NCBI GenBank assembly: GCA_019187495.1
Contig: JABAQN010000021.1
Coordinates: 1 to 64,000, forward strand
Origin: Steroidobacteraceae bacterium
Lineage (GTDB): Bacteria > Pseudomonadota > Gammaproteobacteria > Steroidobacterales > Steroidobacteraceae
Length of the DNA stretch: 64,000 bases
Direction: 5' to 3'
Shown: positions 44,149-52,318 of the stretch, in pieces
How the letters are laid out: each line of letters opens with the position of its first letter
Position numbering within the stretch: position 1 is the first letter of the stretch
Notes under the pieces: model-generated
Databases searched by the model: none
The model's input: the letters and a program-made list of their open reading frames with translations, nothing else
What the model was told of the DNA's origin: nothing
Program-made: the position numbers and the translations under genes

Positions 44149-45129
44149 TCAGCCCGCGGGGACCACGCGCTGGTCGATCGCGCCGAACACGCTGCGGCCC
44201 GCCGCATCGAACATCTCGATGCGCACCCGGTCGCCGAAGCGCAGGAACGGAGTCGTGGGCCTGCCCTGCGCCAGCTGCTCGAGGGTGCGTTTCTCGGCGA
44301 GGCAGCTCGATCCGCGGCTGCGGTCGTAGTTCGACACCGTGCCCGAGCCGATGATGGCGCCGGCCCCGAGCCGGCGCGTGCGTGCGGCGTGGGCGATCAG
44401 CTGCGGAAAGTTGAATGTCATGTCGACCCCGGCATCGGGCGATCCGAAGGGCGTGCCGTTCACGTGGCTCACGAGCGGCAGGTGGACCTTGCCGTCCCGC
44501 CACGCGCCACCGAGTTCGTCGGGTGTGATGGCGACCGGCGAGAATGCGGTCGCCGGTTTCGACTGGTAGAAGCCGAAGCCCTTGGCGAGTTCGCCCGGGA
44601 TCAGGTTGCGCAGCGACCAGTCATTGACCAGCAGCAGCAGCCGGATGCGATCCGCCGCGTCATCGCTCGTGCAGCCCATCGGCACGTCGTCGACGATCAC
44701 CGCGATTTCCGCCTCGAGATCGATGCCGTGCTCCTCGCTGGCGAACGATGCATCGTCGGTGGCGCCGAGGAAATCGTCCGAGCCGCCCTGGTAGATCAGA
44801 GGATCGGTCCAGAACGAGGCCGGCATTTCCGCGCCACGAGCCTTCCGCACGAGCTCCACGTGGTTCACATACGCGCTGCCGTCGGCCCAGTGATGCGCGC
44901 GCGGCAGCGGGGCGGCGCACTCGCGCGGATCAAACGGGCGCTCGCCCGCTGCGCGGCCCGCTTCGAGCTGCGCCGCGAGCGCGGCGAGTCGCGGCGCGGT
45001 CGCCGCCCAGTCGTCGAGCGCCGCCTGCAGCGTGGCGGCAATGTCCTCGGCGATCGCGCACAGGGACAGATCCCGGCTCACGACGACGAGACGGCCATCG
45101 CGACCGCCTTTCAGGCTCGCGAGTTTCAA
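44149..45129 (-). CDS. Fumarylacetoacetate hydrolase family protein
   Basis: 326 aa. FAH fold with metal-binding acidic residues in GIDLEAEIAVIVDDVPMG and the substrate loop LLVNDWSLRNLIPGELAKGF, and a mobile-lid segment SGTVSNYDRSRGSSCLAEKR. As the partner of homogentisate dioxygenase it should split fumarylacetoacetate or maleylacetoacetate into fumarate/maleate and acetoacetate. No maleylacetoacetate isomerase is adjacent, although two GST-family genes exist elsewhere in the window. Start: TTG 45129 gives the family N-terminus (MKLASLKGG) and overlaps the hmgA stop (TTGA); an in-frame GTG at 45162 would add 11 unconserved residues. Confidence 0.9.
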   Translation of the reverse strand: MKLASLKGGRDGRLVVVSRDLSLCAIAEDIAATLQAALDDWAATAPRLAALAAQLEAGRAAGERPFDPRECAAPLPRAHHWADGSAYVNHVELVRKARGAEMPASFWTDPLIYQGGSDDFLGATDDASFASEEHGIDLEAEIAVIVDDVPMGCTSDDAADRIRLLLLVNDWSLRNLIPGELAKGFGFYQSKPATAFSPVAITPDELGGAWRDGKVHLPLVSHVNGTPFGSPDAGVDMTFNFPQLIAHAARTRRLGAGAIIGSGTVSNYDRSRGSSCLAEKRTLEQLAQGRPTTPFLRFGDRVRIEMFDAAGRSVFGAIDQRVVPAG

Positions 45130-46253
45130 GCGCCCTTCCAGCTGTCGACGTAGCCGGTCCACTCGGCCGCGGCGGCCGCGGGCGCGATGTCGAGTGGGTC
45201 GCGGGCATCGATCATCACCGCCACCTCGTCGGTGCCGCTCTTCGATTGCTCGAGCATGTTGCGCAGCGCCTTCGGATGCGGCCCGTGCGTGAAACCCGGG
45301 GGATGCAGCGTCACCATGCCCGGGTGGATGTTGTCACGGCTGAAGAACTGCCCGGCGTGGTAGAAGATGACTTCGTCGTAATCGTCGTTGTTGTGGAAGA
45401 ACGGCACCTTGAGCGCCCCCGGATCCGTTTCGAACGGCCGCGGCACGAACGTGCAGACGACGAAGCGCTCGCCGACGAAAGTCGAATGCGCCGACGGCGG
45501 CAGATGATAGCGGTGGCTCATCAGCGGGCGGATGTCGCGCACGTTGAGGCGCGCCGGCGCGAGATCGCCATGCCAGCCCACCGCATCGAGCGGATTGAAC
45601 GGATAGCCGATCACCGAGCGTGCCCCGCGACGCTTCACCTCGACGCGCCATGGCATGTCGTCCGACTGCTGCGCGGTGAACGCCGCGTCGATCCGTGGCA
45701 CATCGAGCATCGCCTGGTCGAACAGCGCGTGCGGGCCGAGGAGACCGCGATCGGGCAGCGTATAGCCGGCATTGGTCGCCTCGATCAGCAATGCGGCGAC
45801 CGGCTCGGCGCACTCGATGCGCCACATCGTGCCCCGTGGCAGCAGCACGTAGTCGCCGGATTCGATGTCGAGGTGGCCGAAGTCGCAGAAGAGCGCGGCG
45901 CGGCCGCGATGGATGAAGAGCAGGTCGTCGCCGTCGGCATTGCGCGCGAGCGCCGGCATCGCGCCGGCGGTGTTCCACCAGCGGATCTTCACGGCCGAGT
46001 TGCCGAGGATCTGCGGCGCGTCCCACGGCGAGGGCGCCGTGGCGCTGATCTTCGTGAGGTCGAAGGCGTGCGGGCGCAGCGGCCCCTCGAAGCTCACCCA
46101 GCCGGTCGGCGGGTGGCGGTGATAAAGATGCGCCGCCGGCCCGAAGAAGCCTTCCTTGCTGATCTCGCGCTCGTAAGTGCCGGGCGGCAGGTCGGCGTGC
46201 GCCTGCCTTGACGCGGCGCCCTCGACCCGGGGGAAGCTGATGTAGCGCCTCAT
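45126..46253 (-). CDS. hmgA: Homogentisate 1,2-dioxygenase
   Basis: 375 aa, shorter than the about 430-440 aa of the classical enzyme and matching a compact bacterial branch. The active-site region reads VPFFHNNDDYDEVIFYHAGQ with His and Glu iron ligands, then HPPGFTHGPHPKALRN with the last His. The N-terminal half is the usual cupin-like domain (FIHRGRAALFCDFGHLDIES). It opens the ring of homogentisate in tyrosine/phenylalanine breakdown. First gene of a run hmgA-FAH-dienelactone hydrolase-gabD-hemH. A strong promoter with an operator in its spacer ends right at the ATG, and there is no Shine-Dalgarno sequence, so the transcript may be leaderless. Confidence 0.92.
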   Translation of the reverse strand: MRRYISFPRVEGAASRQAHADLPPGTYEREISKEGFFGPAAHLYHRHPPTGWVSFEGPLRPHAFDLTKISATAPSPWDAPQILGNSAVKIRWWNTAGAMPALARNADGDDLLFIHRGRAALFCDFGHLDIESGDYVLLPRGTMWRIECAEPVAALLIEATNAGYTLPDRGLLGPHALFDQAMLDVPRIDAAFTAQQSDDMPWRVEVKRRGARSVIGYPFNPLDAVGWHGDLAPARLNVRDIRPLMSHRYHLPPSAHSTFVGERFVVCTFVPRPFETDPGALKVPFFHNNDDYDEVIFYHAGQFFSRDNIHPGMVTLHPPGFTHGPHPKALRNMLEQSKSGTDEVAVMIDARDPLDIAPAAAAAEWTGYVDSWKGA

Positions 46254-46259
46254 GAAGGG

Positions 46260-46288
46260 ACATTAGTTTCAACTGAAACCATTTTCAA
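46260..46288 (-). promoter_or_regulatory. hmgA promoter with a palindromic operator in its spacer
   Basis: On the minus strand: -35 TTGAAA (46288-46283), 17-bp spacer, -10 TAATGT (46265-46260). The spacer contains a perfect 6-bp inverted repeat with 2-bp centre, GTTTCA-NN-TGAAAC (46266-46279). A repressor there would block polymerase directly. The regulator is not encoded nearby. The predicted start point is within a base or two of the ATG at 46253. Confidence 0.65.
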
Positions 46289-46317
46289 GCGTACGGCGAA
46301 CAGCGGGCGGCAAACAG

Positions 46318-46352
46318 CCAGAGGCGCAAGCCCGGCGCGTCAGCGCTTCTGG
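46318..46352 (-). terminator. Possible terminator after the thiolase gene
   Basis: CCAGAGGCGC (46318-46327) and GCGCTTCTGG (46343-46352) form a 10-bp stem with one G-T pair, 15 bp past the thiolase stop. Only a weak T-rich run (TGTTT) follows on the minus strand, so it may instead be a dispersed repeat; part of it (46316-46333) recurs at 53537-53554. Confidence 0.35.
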
Positions 46353-46366
46353 CCGCCCGCCCTCCG

Positions 46367-47668
46367 CTACCCGCCGTTCGCCCGTTCGATTATCCCCGTC
46401 ACTCCCATCCCGCCCGCCGTGCACACCGACACGAGCCCGCGCTTCGCGCCGGGGGTTTGCGCGAGCAGCTTCGCGAGTGTCGCGACGATGCGCGTGCCGG
46501 TCGCGGCGAACGGGTGGCCGATCGCGACGCTGCCGCCCTTCACGTTCAGTTTCGCGCGATCGATGCTTCCGAGCGGCTGCGCGAGGCCGAGCCGCTCGCG
46601 GCAGTAGTCGGCGGATTCCCACGCGGCGAGCGTGCAGAGCACCTGCGCCTCGAACGCCTCGTGGATTTCGTAGAAGTCGAAGTCCTGCAGCGTGAGGCCC
46701 GCGTCCTTCAGCATGGCGGGCACGGCGTACGCGGGCGCCATCAGCAGGCCCTCGTGGCCCTCCACGTAGTCGACGGCCCAGGCCTTGCCGCAAGTGAGCC
46801 AGGCCAGCACGGGCAGGTTGCGCGATCGCGCCCACTCCTCCGAGGCGAGCAGCACGGCGGAAGCGCCGTCGGTGAGCGGCGTGCTGTTGCCGGCGGTCAA
46901 CGTGCCGGCCGCCGAGCGGTCGAACGTCGGCGCGAGCTTTGCGAGTTTCTCCGGCGAGGCGTCGGCGCGGATGTTGTTGTCGGTCGCGAGGCCCTGGTAG
47001 TCGACGACGAGATCGGCGTAGAAACCTTCCTGCCACGCCGCCGCGGCCTTGCGGTGGCTCGCGAGCGCGAGTTCGTCCTGCGCTTCGCGCGAGATGTGCC
47101 ACGTCTTCGCCATCTGCTCGCAGTGCTCGCCCATCGACAGGCCGGTCCGCGGTTCGACGACCGCGGGCATCACCGGCTTGAAGTCGCGTGGCCGCAGGCC
47201 GAGGAACGGCGCGATGCGCTGGCCGAGGCTGCGGCCGCGATAGCTGCGCAGCAGCTTTCGCTGGAACGAGCGCGGGTAGGCGATCGGCGGGTCGCTGACC
47301 GAATCGACACCGCCGGCAATGCCGGCATCGATCTGTCCGAGCGCGATCTTGTTCGCGACGAGGATCGCGGCCTCGAGGCTCGTGCCGCAGGCGCGCTGCA
47401 GGTCGAGACCGGGCGTGTGCGGGTCGAGTCCGCTCGAGAGCACGCATTCGCGCGCGAGGTTGAAGTCCTTCGAATGCTTGAGGGTCGCGCCGGCGATCAC
47501 GTCGCCGAGGCGCTGGCCCGCAAGGCCGTACTTGCCGACCACGGCGCGCAGCACGGCGGTGAGCATGTCCTGGTTGCCGACCGCGGCATAGGCGCCATGC
47601 GCCCGTGCGAACGGAATGCGCTGGCCGCCGACGATGGCGACCCTTCGAATGGCTGGACCCGCGAGCAT
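46367..47668 (-). CDS. FadI-like acetyl-CoA C-acyltransferase (thiolase)
   Basis: 433 aa. Catalytic Cys94 in LDLQRACGTSLEAA, the second-domain His in YEIHEAFEAQVL, GHPFAATGTRIV and the C-terminal Cys in SVCTAGGMGV are all in place. The length and the start RRVAIVGGQRIPFARAHGAY point to the FadI type of beta-oxidation thiolase (with an insert relative to FadA), normally paired with FadJ, which is not adjacent here. It could also process acetoacetyl-CoA arising from the neighbouring tyrosine pathway. Divergent from the MATE transporter gene by about 44 bp. Confidence 0.92.
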   Translation of the reverse strand: MLAGPAIRRVAIVGGQRIPFARAHGAYAAVGNQDMLTAVLRAVVGKYGLAGQRLGDVIAGATLKHSKDFNLARECVLSSGLDPHTPGLDLQRACGTSLEAAILVANKIALGQIDAGIAGGVDSVSDPPIAYPRSFQRKLLRSYRGRSLGQRIAPFLGLRPRDFKPVMPAVVEPRTGLSMGEHCEQMAKTWHISREAQDELALASHRKAAAAWQEGFYADLVVDYQGLATDNNIRADASPEKLAKLAPTFDRSAAGTLTAGNSTPLTDGASAVLLASEEWARSRNLPVLAWLTCGKAWAVDYVEGHEGLLMAPAYAVPAMLKDAGLTLQDFDFYEIHEAFEAQVLCTLAAWESADYCRERLGLAQPLGSIDRAKLNVKGGSVAIGHPFAATGTRIVATLAKLLAQTPGAKRGLVSVCTAGGMGVTGIIERANGG

Positions 47669-47712
47669 GGGGCGCTAGAATGCCACGCCCACCGCCTCCA
47701 CAGCCAACCCAC

Positions 47713-49083
47713 ATGCCGGCAGGAACCGCGCCGGCCCGCACGGATGCCGCGACGATCGCGCAGCTCGCGGGTCCGTTGCTCGTCAACAATCTCGCCACCG
47801 CCGGCATGGTCACGGCCGACACCGTCATGGCGGGCTGGCTCGGCGCACGCGATCTCGCCGCGGTCGCCGTGGGCGCGAACTACGTGTCGTTCTTCCATCT
47901 CGGAAGCCTCGGCGTACTGATGGCGTTGTCCCCGACCGTCGCCCATGCGTACGGCGCGGGACGCAACGAGGAAGTCGGCAGCTATGCGCGCAACGCCGTG
48001 TGGCTCGCGCTCGCACTGGCGGCGGTCACGGTGATCGCGCTCTTCTGCGCCGAACCGGTGCTGCGCGCGATCGACATTCCGCCGCAGGTTGCACAGCTCG
48101 CCGCGCGCTACGTGCGCGCCGTCGCCTTCGGCGTGCCTGCGATGTTCGCGTTTCTCGCGCTGCGCTTTTCGAGTGAAGGCATCGGCTGGACGCGGCCGAT
48201 CATGTACACGGCCGTGCTCGCATTCCTCGCGAACGTCGCCGGCAACTACGTCTTCATGTACGGCAAGTTCGGCCTGCCCTCGCTCGGGGCCGTCGGCTGT
48301 GGCGTGGGCACGGCGCTCGCGAGCTGGACGGTCGCCATTTTCATGGTGATCTACGTGCGCCGTCACCGGCGCTATCGACCGTTCGCGACGCTGCGGCGAT
48401 TCGAGTGGCCGCGCCTCGCGCGACTGCGCGACATCCTCGCGCTCGGCCTGCCGATCGGCGGCAGCGTGCTCGCGGAAGGCGGCCTGTTCGCTTCGGCCGG
48501 CCTGATGCTCGGCGCCTTCGGCTCGACGGTGCTCGCGGCGCACGCGATCGCCATCAACTACGGCGCGCTGATGTTCATGGTGCCGCTGTCGCTGCATTCG
48601 GCGACGACGATCCATGTCGGTCACCAGCTCGGGCGCGGCGACCCGGTGGCGGGACGGCGCGCGGGCTGGGTCGGCATGGGGCTGTGCGTCGCGATCATGG
48701 CGCTGTCGGCACTCGTGCTGCTCCTGTTTCGCCGCCAGATCGCCGGCGCCTATACGGGTGACACCGAAGTGCTCGCGCTCGCGACACAGCTGCTCGCCTA
48801 TGTCGCGGCCTTCCAGGTGGCAGACGGCCTGCAGGTCGGCGCCGCGGGGGCGCTGCGCGGCTTCAAGGATGCGCGCGTGCCGATGGTCCTGAATCTCGTC
48901 GCCTACTGGCTGGTCGGGTTCCCGCTCGCCTACGGCTTCGGCGTCGTGCTCGGGCAGGGCGCGCGCGCCGTGTGGGCGGGACTGATCGCGGGACTTTCAG
49001 TCTGCGCGGTGCTGCTGTCCCTGCGCTATGCGCGGGTCGCGCGCCGCGCGATCGCGGCTCAACGGAATTCGAGCAGGAAGTAG
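47713..49083 (+). CDS. MATE-family multidrug efflux transporter
   Basis: 456 aa with twelve membrane helices. It begins with the MatE domain motif IAQLAGPLLVNNLATAGMVT and TVMAGWLGARDLAAVAVG, and the repeat in the second half, LGLPIGGSVLAEGGLFASAG and MFMVPLSLHSATTIHVGHQL. This is the NorM-type branch that exports cationic compounds in exchange for sodium or protons. ATG 47713 is preferred since it directly precedes the first conserved segment; ATG 47680 would leave only 11 bp to the divergent thiolase start. Its 3' end overlaps the convergent GNAT gene by 25 bp. Confidence 0.92.
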   Translation: MPAGTAPARTDAATIAQLAGPLLVNNLATAGMVTADTVMAGWLGARDLAAVAVGANYVSFFHLGSLGVLMALSPTVAHAYGAGRNEEVGSYARNAVWLALALAAVTVIALFCAEPVLRAIDIPPQVAQLAARYVRAVAFGVPAMFAFLALRFSSEGIGWTRPIMYTAVLAFLANVAGNYVFMYGKFGLPSLGAVGCGVGTALASWTVAIFMVIYVRRHRRYRPFATLRRFEWPRLARLRDILALGLPIGGSVLAEGGLFASAGLMLGAFGSTVLAAHAIAINYGALMFMVPLSLHSATTIHVGHQLGRGDPVAGRRAGWVGMGLCVAIMALSALVLLLFRRQIAGAYTGDTEVLALATQLLAYVAAFQVADGLQVGAAGALRGFKDARVPMVLNLVAYWLVGFPLAYGFGVVLGQGARAVWAGLIAGLSVCAVLLSLRYARVARRAIAAQRNSSRK

Positions 49084-49559
49084 CGGTCGCAACCATGGTG
49101 GCCGGTGGACCCGAGCGCGCCCGGCAGCTCCTTGAAGCCCGCGCGGCGATAGAGCCGCTGCGCCGCGTCCATGCCGGTCAGCGTCTCGAGGTAGCAGGCC
49201 CTGAAGCCGAACCCCCGCGCGGTGGCGAGGCAGCGCGCGAGCAGCCGCGCCCCGACGCCGAGGCCACGCGCCTCGGGCAGGCAATACATCTTCCGGAGTT
49301 CGCAGACGTGGAAGGGGCCGCCTTCGAGCGGTGCGATGCCGCCACCACCGACGACACGGCCCGCGGTCTCGACGACGAAATATGCCGCGCGCGCGCGCTG
49401 GTACGCACCGTGCATGCCGTCGACTTCCGGGTCGTTGATCGCGAAGCCCTCGCCGCAGGCGCCGAACGACGACATCACGGTGCGGATCAGCGCGGCGACC
49501 GCGCGATCGTCGGCCGCCCGGGCAGGGCGCAGATCGATCGCGGCCGCGCCGCCCGTCAT
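49059..49559 (-). CDS. GNAT family N-acetyltransferase
   Basis: 166 aa. The acetyl-CoA binding loop is LPEARGLGVGARLLARCL, preceded by the strand VCELRKMYC; the C-terminal part (CYLETLTGMDAAQRLYRRAG) matches the ArsN2/YitH-like GNAT subgroup. Substrate unknown. The ATG at 49559 overlaps the stop of the upstream DUF2845 gene (ATGA). Confidence 0.9.
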   Translation of the reverse strand: MTGGAAAIDLRPARAADDRAVAALIRTVMSSFGACGEGFAINDPEVDGMHGAYQRARAAYFVVETAGRVVGGGGIAPLEGGPFHVCELRKMYCLPEARGLGVGARLLARCLATARGFGFRACYLETLTGMDAAQRLYRRAGFKELPGALGSTGHHGCDRYFLLEFR

Positions 49560-49918
49560 GGCGATGCGGCCGGCGGCTTGCGGTAGCCGTAGCCGAGCGT
49601 CTCGACTTCGACGACTTCGCCATCCTCGATCGTCAGGCGGCGCATCAGCTTGTTCGGGCCCAGGTTGTACGTCCAGATCTCGACGCGCACCTCGACATAC
49701 CCGCCGCCCGCGATGCGCAGCGGATGACCGTAGTACCAGGTGACGGGCGCTCGTAGCGCGAGATGCTCCCGCACGTCCGTCGGTTCGCCGCACCAGGTCA
49801 CGACCTGATCGCGCGTCGTGCCTTCGACGACGAGGCGCGTGCCGCAGCGCAGGCTGTCCGCCTGCGCGGCGGATGCGCAGGCGAGGGCGAGCAGCAACAC
49901 TGCGAGCCGGTGGTGCAT
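49556..49918 (-). CDS. DUF2845 exported protein
   Basis: 120 aa with a signal peptide (1-20, ending SAAQA). The mature part starts with the family signature DSLRCGTRLVVEGTTRDQVV and WCGEP (two conserved Cys, possibly a disulfide), then a Tyr-rich beta region (VEIWTYNLGPNKLMRRLTIE). DUF2845 proteins are small periplasmic proteins of unknown role, similar in build to the SmpA/OmlA fold. Co-translated with the GNAT gene. The 163 bp upstream to the divergent Mpo1-like gene hold no further gene. Confidence 0.85.
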   Translation of the reverse strand: MHHRLAVLLLALACASAAQADSLRCGTRLVVEGTTRDQVVTWCGEPTDVREHLALRAPVTWYYGHPLRIAGGGYVEVRVEIWTYNLGPNKLMRRLTIEDGEVVEVETLGYGYRKPPAASP

Positions 49919-50081
49919 GTTCGCCACGGTAGCGCGCGCCACCTGAACGGACAATGACCGGCGGCGCATACTCATCGCACGCCATGCCGCATCCACTCTC
50001 CTGGTTGATCCCCGTGCTGCCGAGGGCGCAGCTGATCCGGCCGCGTGCCGCGATTGCGCCAAGGGCGCTCCGCGCGGCAAG

Positions 50082-50399
50082 ATGCCGGCTGCCATGCCGA
50101 GGACCTTCAGCAACTTCCGGGAGTTCTACCCGTTCTACCTGGGCGAGCACCGCAACCGGGTGTCGCGCCGCCTGCACGTCGTCGGCACGCTGACGATGCT
50201 CGCGATCCTGGCCGCGGCGCTCGCGACGCGCGAATGGCGACTCCTGCTGCCCGGCATCGTCATTGCCTATGGCTGCGCGTGGCTCGGGCACTTCGCTTTC
50301 GAGAAGAACCGGCCGGCCACTTTCCGCCACCCGTTCTACAGCCTGCGCGGCGATTTCGCGATGCTGCGCGACGTGTTGCTGCGCCGCGTCCCCTGGTAG
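50082..50399 (+). CDS. Mpo1-like (DUF962) membrane protein
   Basis: 105 aa (101 aa if ATG 50094 is used). Contains the Mpo1-like signature: FREFYPFYLGEHRNRVSRRL with conserved His, then HVVGT, two membrane helices, and AWLGHFAFEKNRPATFRHPF with two more His. The yeast relative Mpo1 is an iron-dependent dioxygenase of 2-hydroxy fatty acids; bacterial members are small and uncharacterised. It stops 3 bp before gshA and is likely co-transcribed with it. Confidence 0.85.
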   Translation: MPAAMPRTFSNFREFYPFYLGEHRNRVSRRLHVVGTLTMLAILAAALATREWRLLLPGIVIAYGCAWLGHFAFEKNRPATFRHPFYSLRGDFAMLRDVLLRRVPW

Positions 50400-50402
50400 C
50401 CG

Positions 50403-51986
50403 ATGCCGTCCCCTGCCATCGATCGCGCGTTCGAGCGACGGCTCGCCGCGCTCGTCAACGGCGGTGGCGCACCATTGCTGAAGGGCGGGCTGCGCGGCGT
50501 CGAGAAGGAATCGCTGCGCGTCACGCCTGATGGCCGGATCGCGGGCACCCCGCATCCGCCCGCACTCGGATCGGCGCTCACCAACAGCCAGTTCACGACC
50601 GACTATTCCGAGGCGCTGATCGAACTCGTCACGCCGACTTTCACGACGAGCTGGGAACTGCTGCAGTACCTCTGCGACATGCACCAGTTCGTCTATCGCC
50701 ACCTCGGCGAGGAGCGGCTCTGGGCGACGTCGATGCCGTGCCGGATCGACAGCGACGATTCGATCCCGATCGCGCAGTACGGTCGCTCGCACATCGGGCG
50801 GATGAAGACCGTCTATCGGGAGGGGCTCGGCCTGCGCTACGGACGCGTGATGCAGGCGATTTCAGGCGTGCATTTCAACTATTCGTTCGCGGAGCCGTTC
50901 TGGGAGCCGTACGCGGCGCTCTCGGAATCGCACGCGACGGGCAGTGCGCTGCGCTCGCCGGCGTATTTCGACCTGCTGCGCAATTATCGCCGCCACGGCT
51001 GGCTCGTCCTTTACCTCTTCGGCGTGTCGCCGGCGGTGTGCGAGTCGTTCCTGCGCGTGCGCGGCGAGTCGCTGTCGCGCCTGTCGAAGGGAACCGCCTA
51101 CGAGCCGTTTGCGACGACACTGCGCATGAGCGACCTCGGCTACCGCAACCGCAAGCAGGCGGGCGTTGCCGTTTCGGTGAACAGCCTCGAGGAGTACGTG
51201 CGCGATCTCACGCGCGCGATCAGCACGCCCTATCCGCCGTACGAAGCACTCGGCGTGCAGGTGGATGGAGAGTGGCGGCAGCTCAATGCGAACCTGCTGC
51301 AGATCGAGAACGAGTACTACAGCAACATCCGGCCGAAGCGCGTCGCGCGCTCCGGCGAGCGCCCGACCAAGGCGCTGCGGCGCGGCGGCGTCGAGTATGT
51401 CGAAGTGCGCGCCCTCGACGTCAGCGCCTTCGATCCGGTCGGCGTGAACCAGGCGAAGTTGCGGTTCCTCGAGGCATTCCTCGCGCTCTGCCTGCTGCGC
51501 GACAGCCCGCCCATCGGCGACAGCGAACAGGAGGCGCTCGATCGCAATCATGTCATCGTCGCCCGGCGCGGGCGCGAACCGGGGCTCGTGCTCGCGCGCG
51601 ACGGGCGTGACGTGCCCCTCGTGGATTGGGCGTCCGAGTTGCTCGACGGCATGACGGGGCTGTGCGAGATCCTGGACGAGGGCGACGCCGCGCGGCCCTA
51701 CACGCAGGCGCTCGCGATGCAGCGCGAGAAAATCCGTGACGTTTCGCGCACGCCCTCCGCGCGTTTGCTGCAGGAACTCGAGTCGACCGGCGAGTCGTTC
51801 TTCGACCTTGCGCAGCGCGTTTCGAGTACCCACAAGGCGTACTTCCTCGATCTCCACCCCCCGAACGAGGCGAGGCTCGACGAGTTCAGGCAGGAGGCCG
51901 CGGCCTCCATTGCAGCGCAGCAGGCGATCGAGGCTGCGGATCGCGGGACATTCGATGCCTACCTCGCCCGGTATTTTGAGAACTAG
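50403..51986 (+). CDS. gshA: Glutamate-cysteine ligase (proteobacterial type)
   Basis: 527 aa, the size of E. coli GshA. First step of glutathione synthesis, forming gamma-glutamylcysteine. Family motifs include GLRGVEKESLRVTPDG, TNSQFTTDYSEALIELVTP (ATP/substrate-binding acidic residues), SGVHFNYSFAEPFW, and ENEYYSNIRPKRVARSGERP. The start codon ATG 50403 is 3 bp after the Mpo1-like stop. Consistent with at least two glutathione-dependent GST genes in the same window. Confidence 0.96.
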   Translation: MPSPAIDRAFERRLAALVNGGGAPLLKGGLRGVEKESLRVTPDGRIAGTPHPPALGSALTNSQFTTDYSEALIELVTPTFTTSWELLQYLCDMHQFVYRHLGEERLWATSMPCRIDSDDSIPIAQYGRSHIGRMKTVYREGLGLRYGRVMQAISGVHFNYSFAEPFWEPYAALSESHATGSALRSPAYFDLLRNYRRHGWLVLYLFGVSPAVCESFLRVRGESLSRLSKGTAYEPFATTLRMSDLGYRNRKQAGVAVSVNSLEEYVRDLTRAISTPYPPYEALGVQVDGEWRQLNANLLQIENEYYSNIRPKRVARSGERPTKALRRGGVEYVEVRALDVSAFDPVGVNQAKLRFLEAFLALCLLRDSPPIGDSEQEALDRNHVIVARRGREPGLVLARDGRDVPLVDWASELLDGMTGLCEILDEGDAARPYTQALAMQREKIRDVSRTPSARLLQELESTGESFFDLAQRVSSTHKAYFLDLHPPNEARLDEFRQEAAASIAAQQAIEAADRGTFDAYLARYFEN

Positions 51987-52117
51987 CTCACAAAATCCGA
52001 AGCAAGAGCCTGATTTGACATATGCCCGCGGCGAATTTGTCACCCCGCTGGCTTGATATAGGTCTAGAATTGTCGCCGCTGAAAGACAGACAAGAATCAG
52101 GGAAGAGACCCCCGCTG

Positions 52118-52312
52118 ATGAAAACGACCAGGCCCTCCGGGGCTGAAGGCTTTGTTTCCCTCTCGCTCGTGGCGGCCAACGAGCCGACGATGCGCGAGAC
52201 GGCGCGCAAGGAACGCACGCTCGAGCCCGCTGCCAAACGTGGCTGGGATCCCTACGACGTCTGGCGGACACGCGTGAAGACGCCGCGCGAGGGCGACACG
52301 CCCGCGCCCTGA
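52118..52312 (+). CDS. Small conserved-looking protein ending in a WDPYDVWRTRVK motif
   Basis: 64 aa, no signal peptide or membrane helix. The N-terminal half is a Ser/Ala-rich stretch, the middle is basic/acidic, and the end carries KRGWDPYDVWRTRVK, an aromatic-rich motif that I recall at the C-terminus of small proteins in related bacteria. GGGAAGAGA lies about 10 bp before the ATG. It precedes the diguanylate cyclase gene by 6 bp and is probably co-transcribed. Function unknown. Confidence 0.55.
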   Translation: MKTTRPSGAEGFVSLSLVAANEPTMRETARKERTLEPAAKRGWDPYDVWRTRVKTPREGDTPAP

Positions 52313-52318
52313 GCGCCC

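Noticed and set aside
45126-46253. hmgA considered truncated (375 aa against about 435)
   Set aside because: Iron-ligand regions and both ends are intact, and a compact branch of the family of this size exists.
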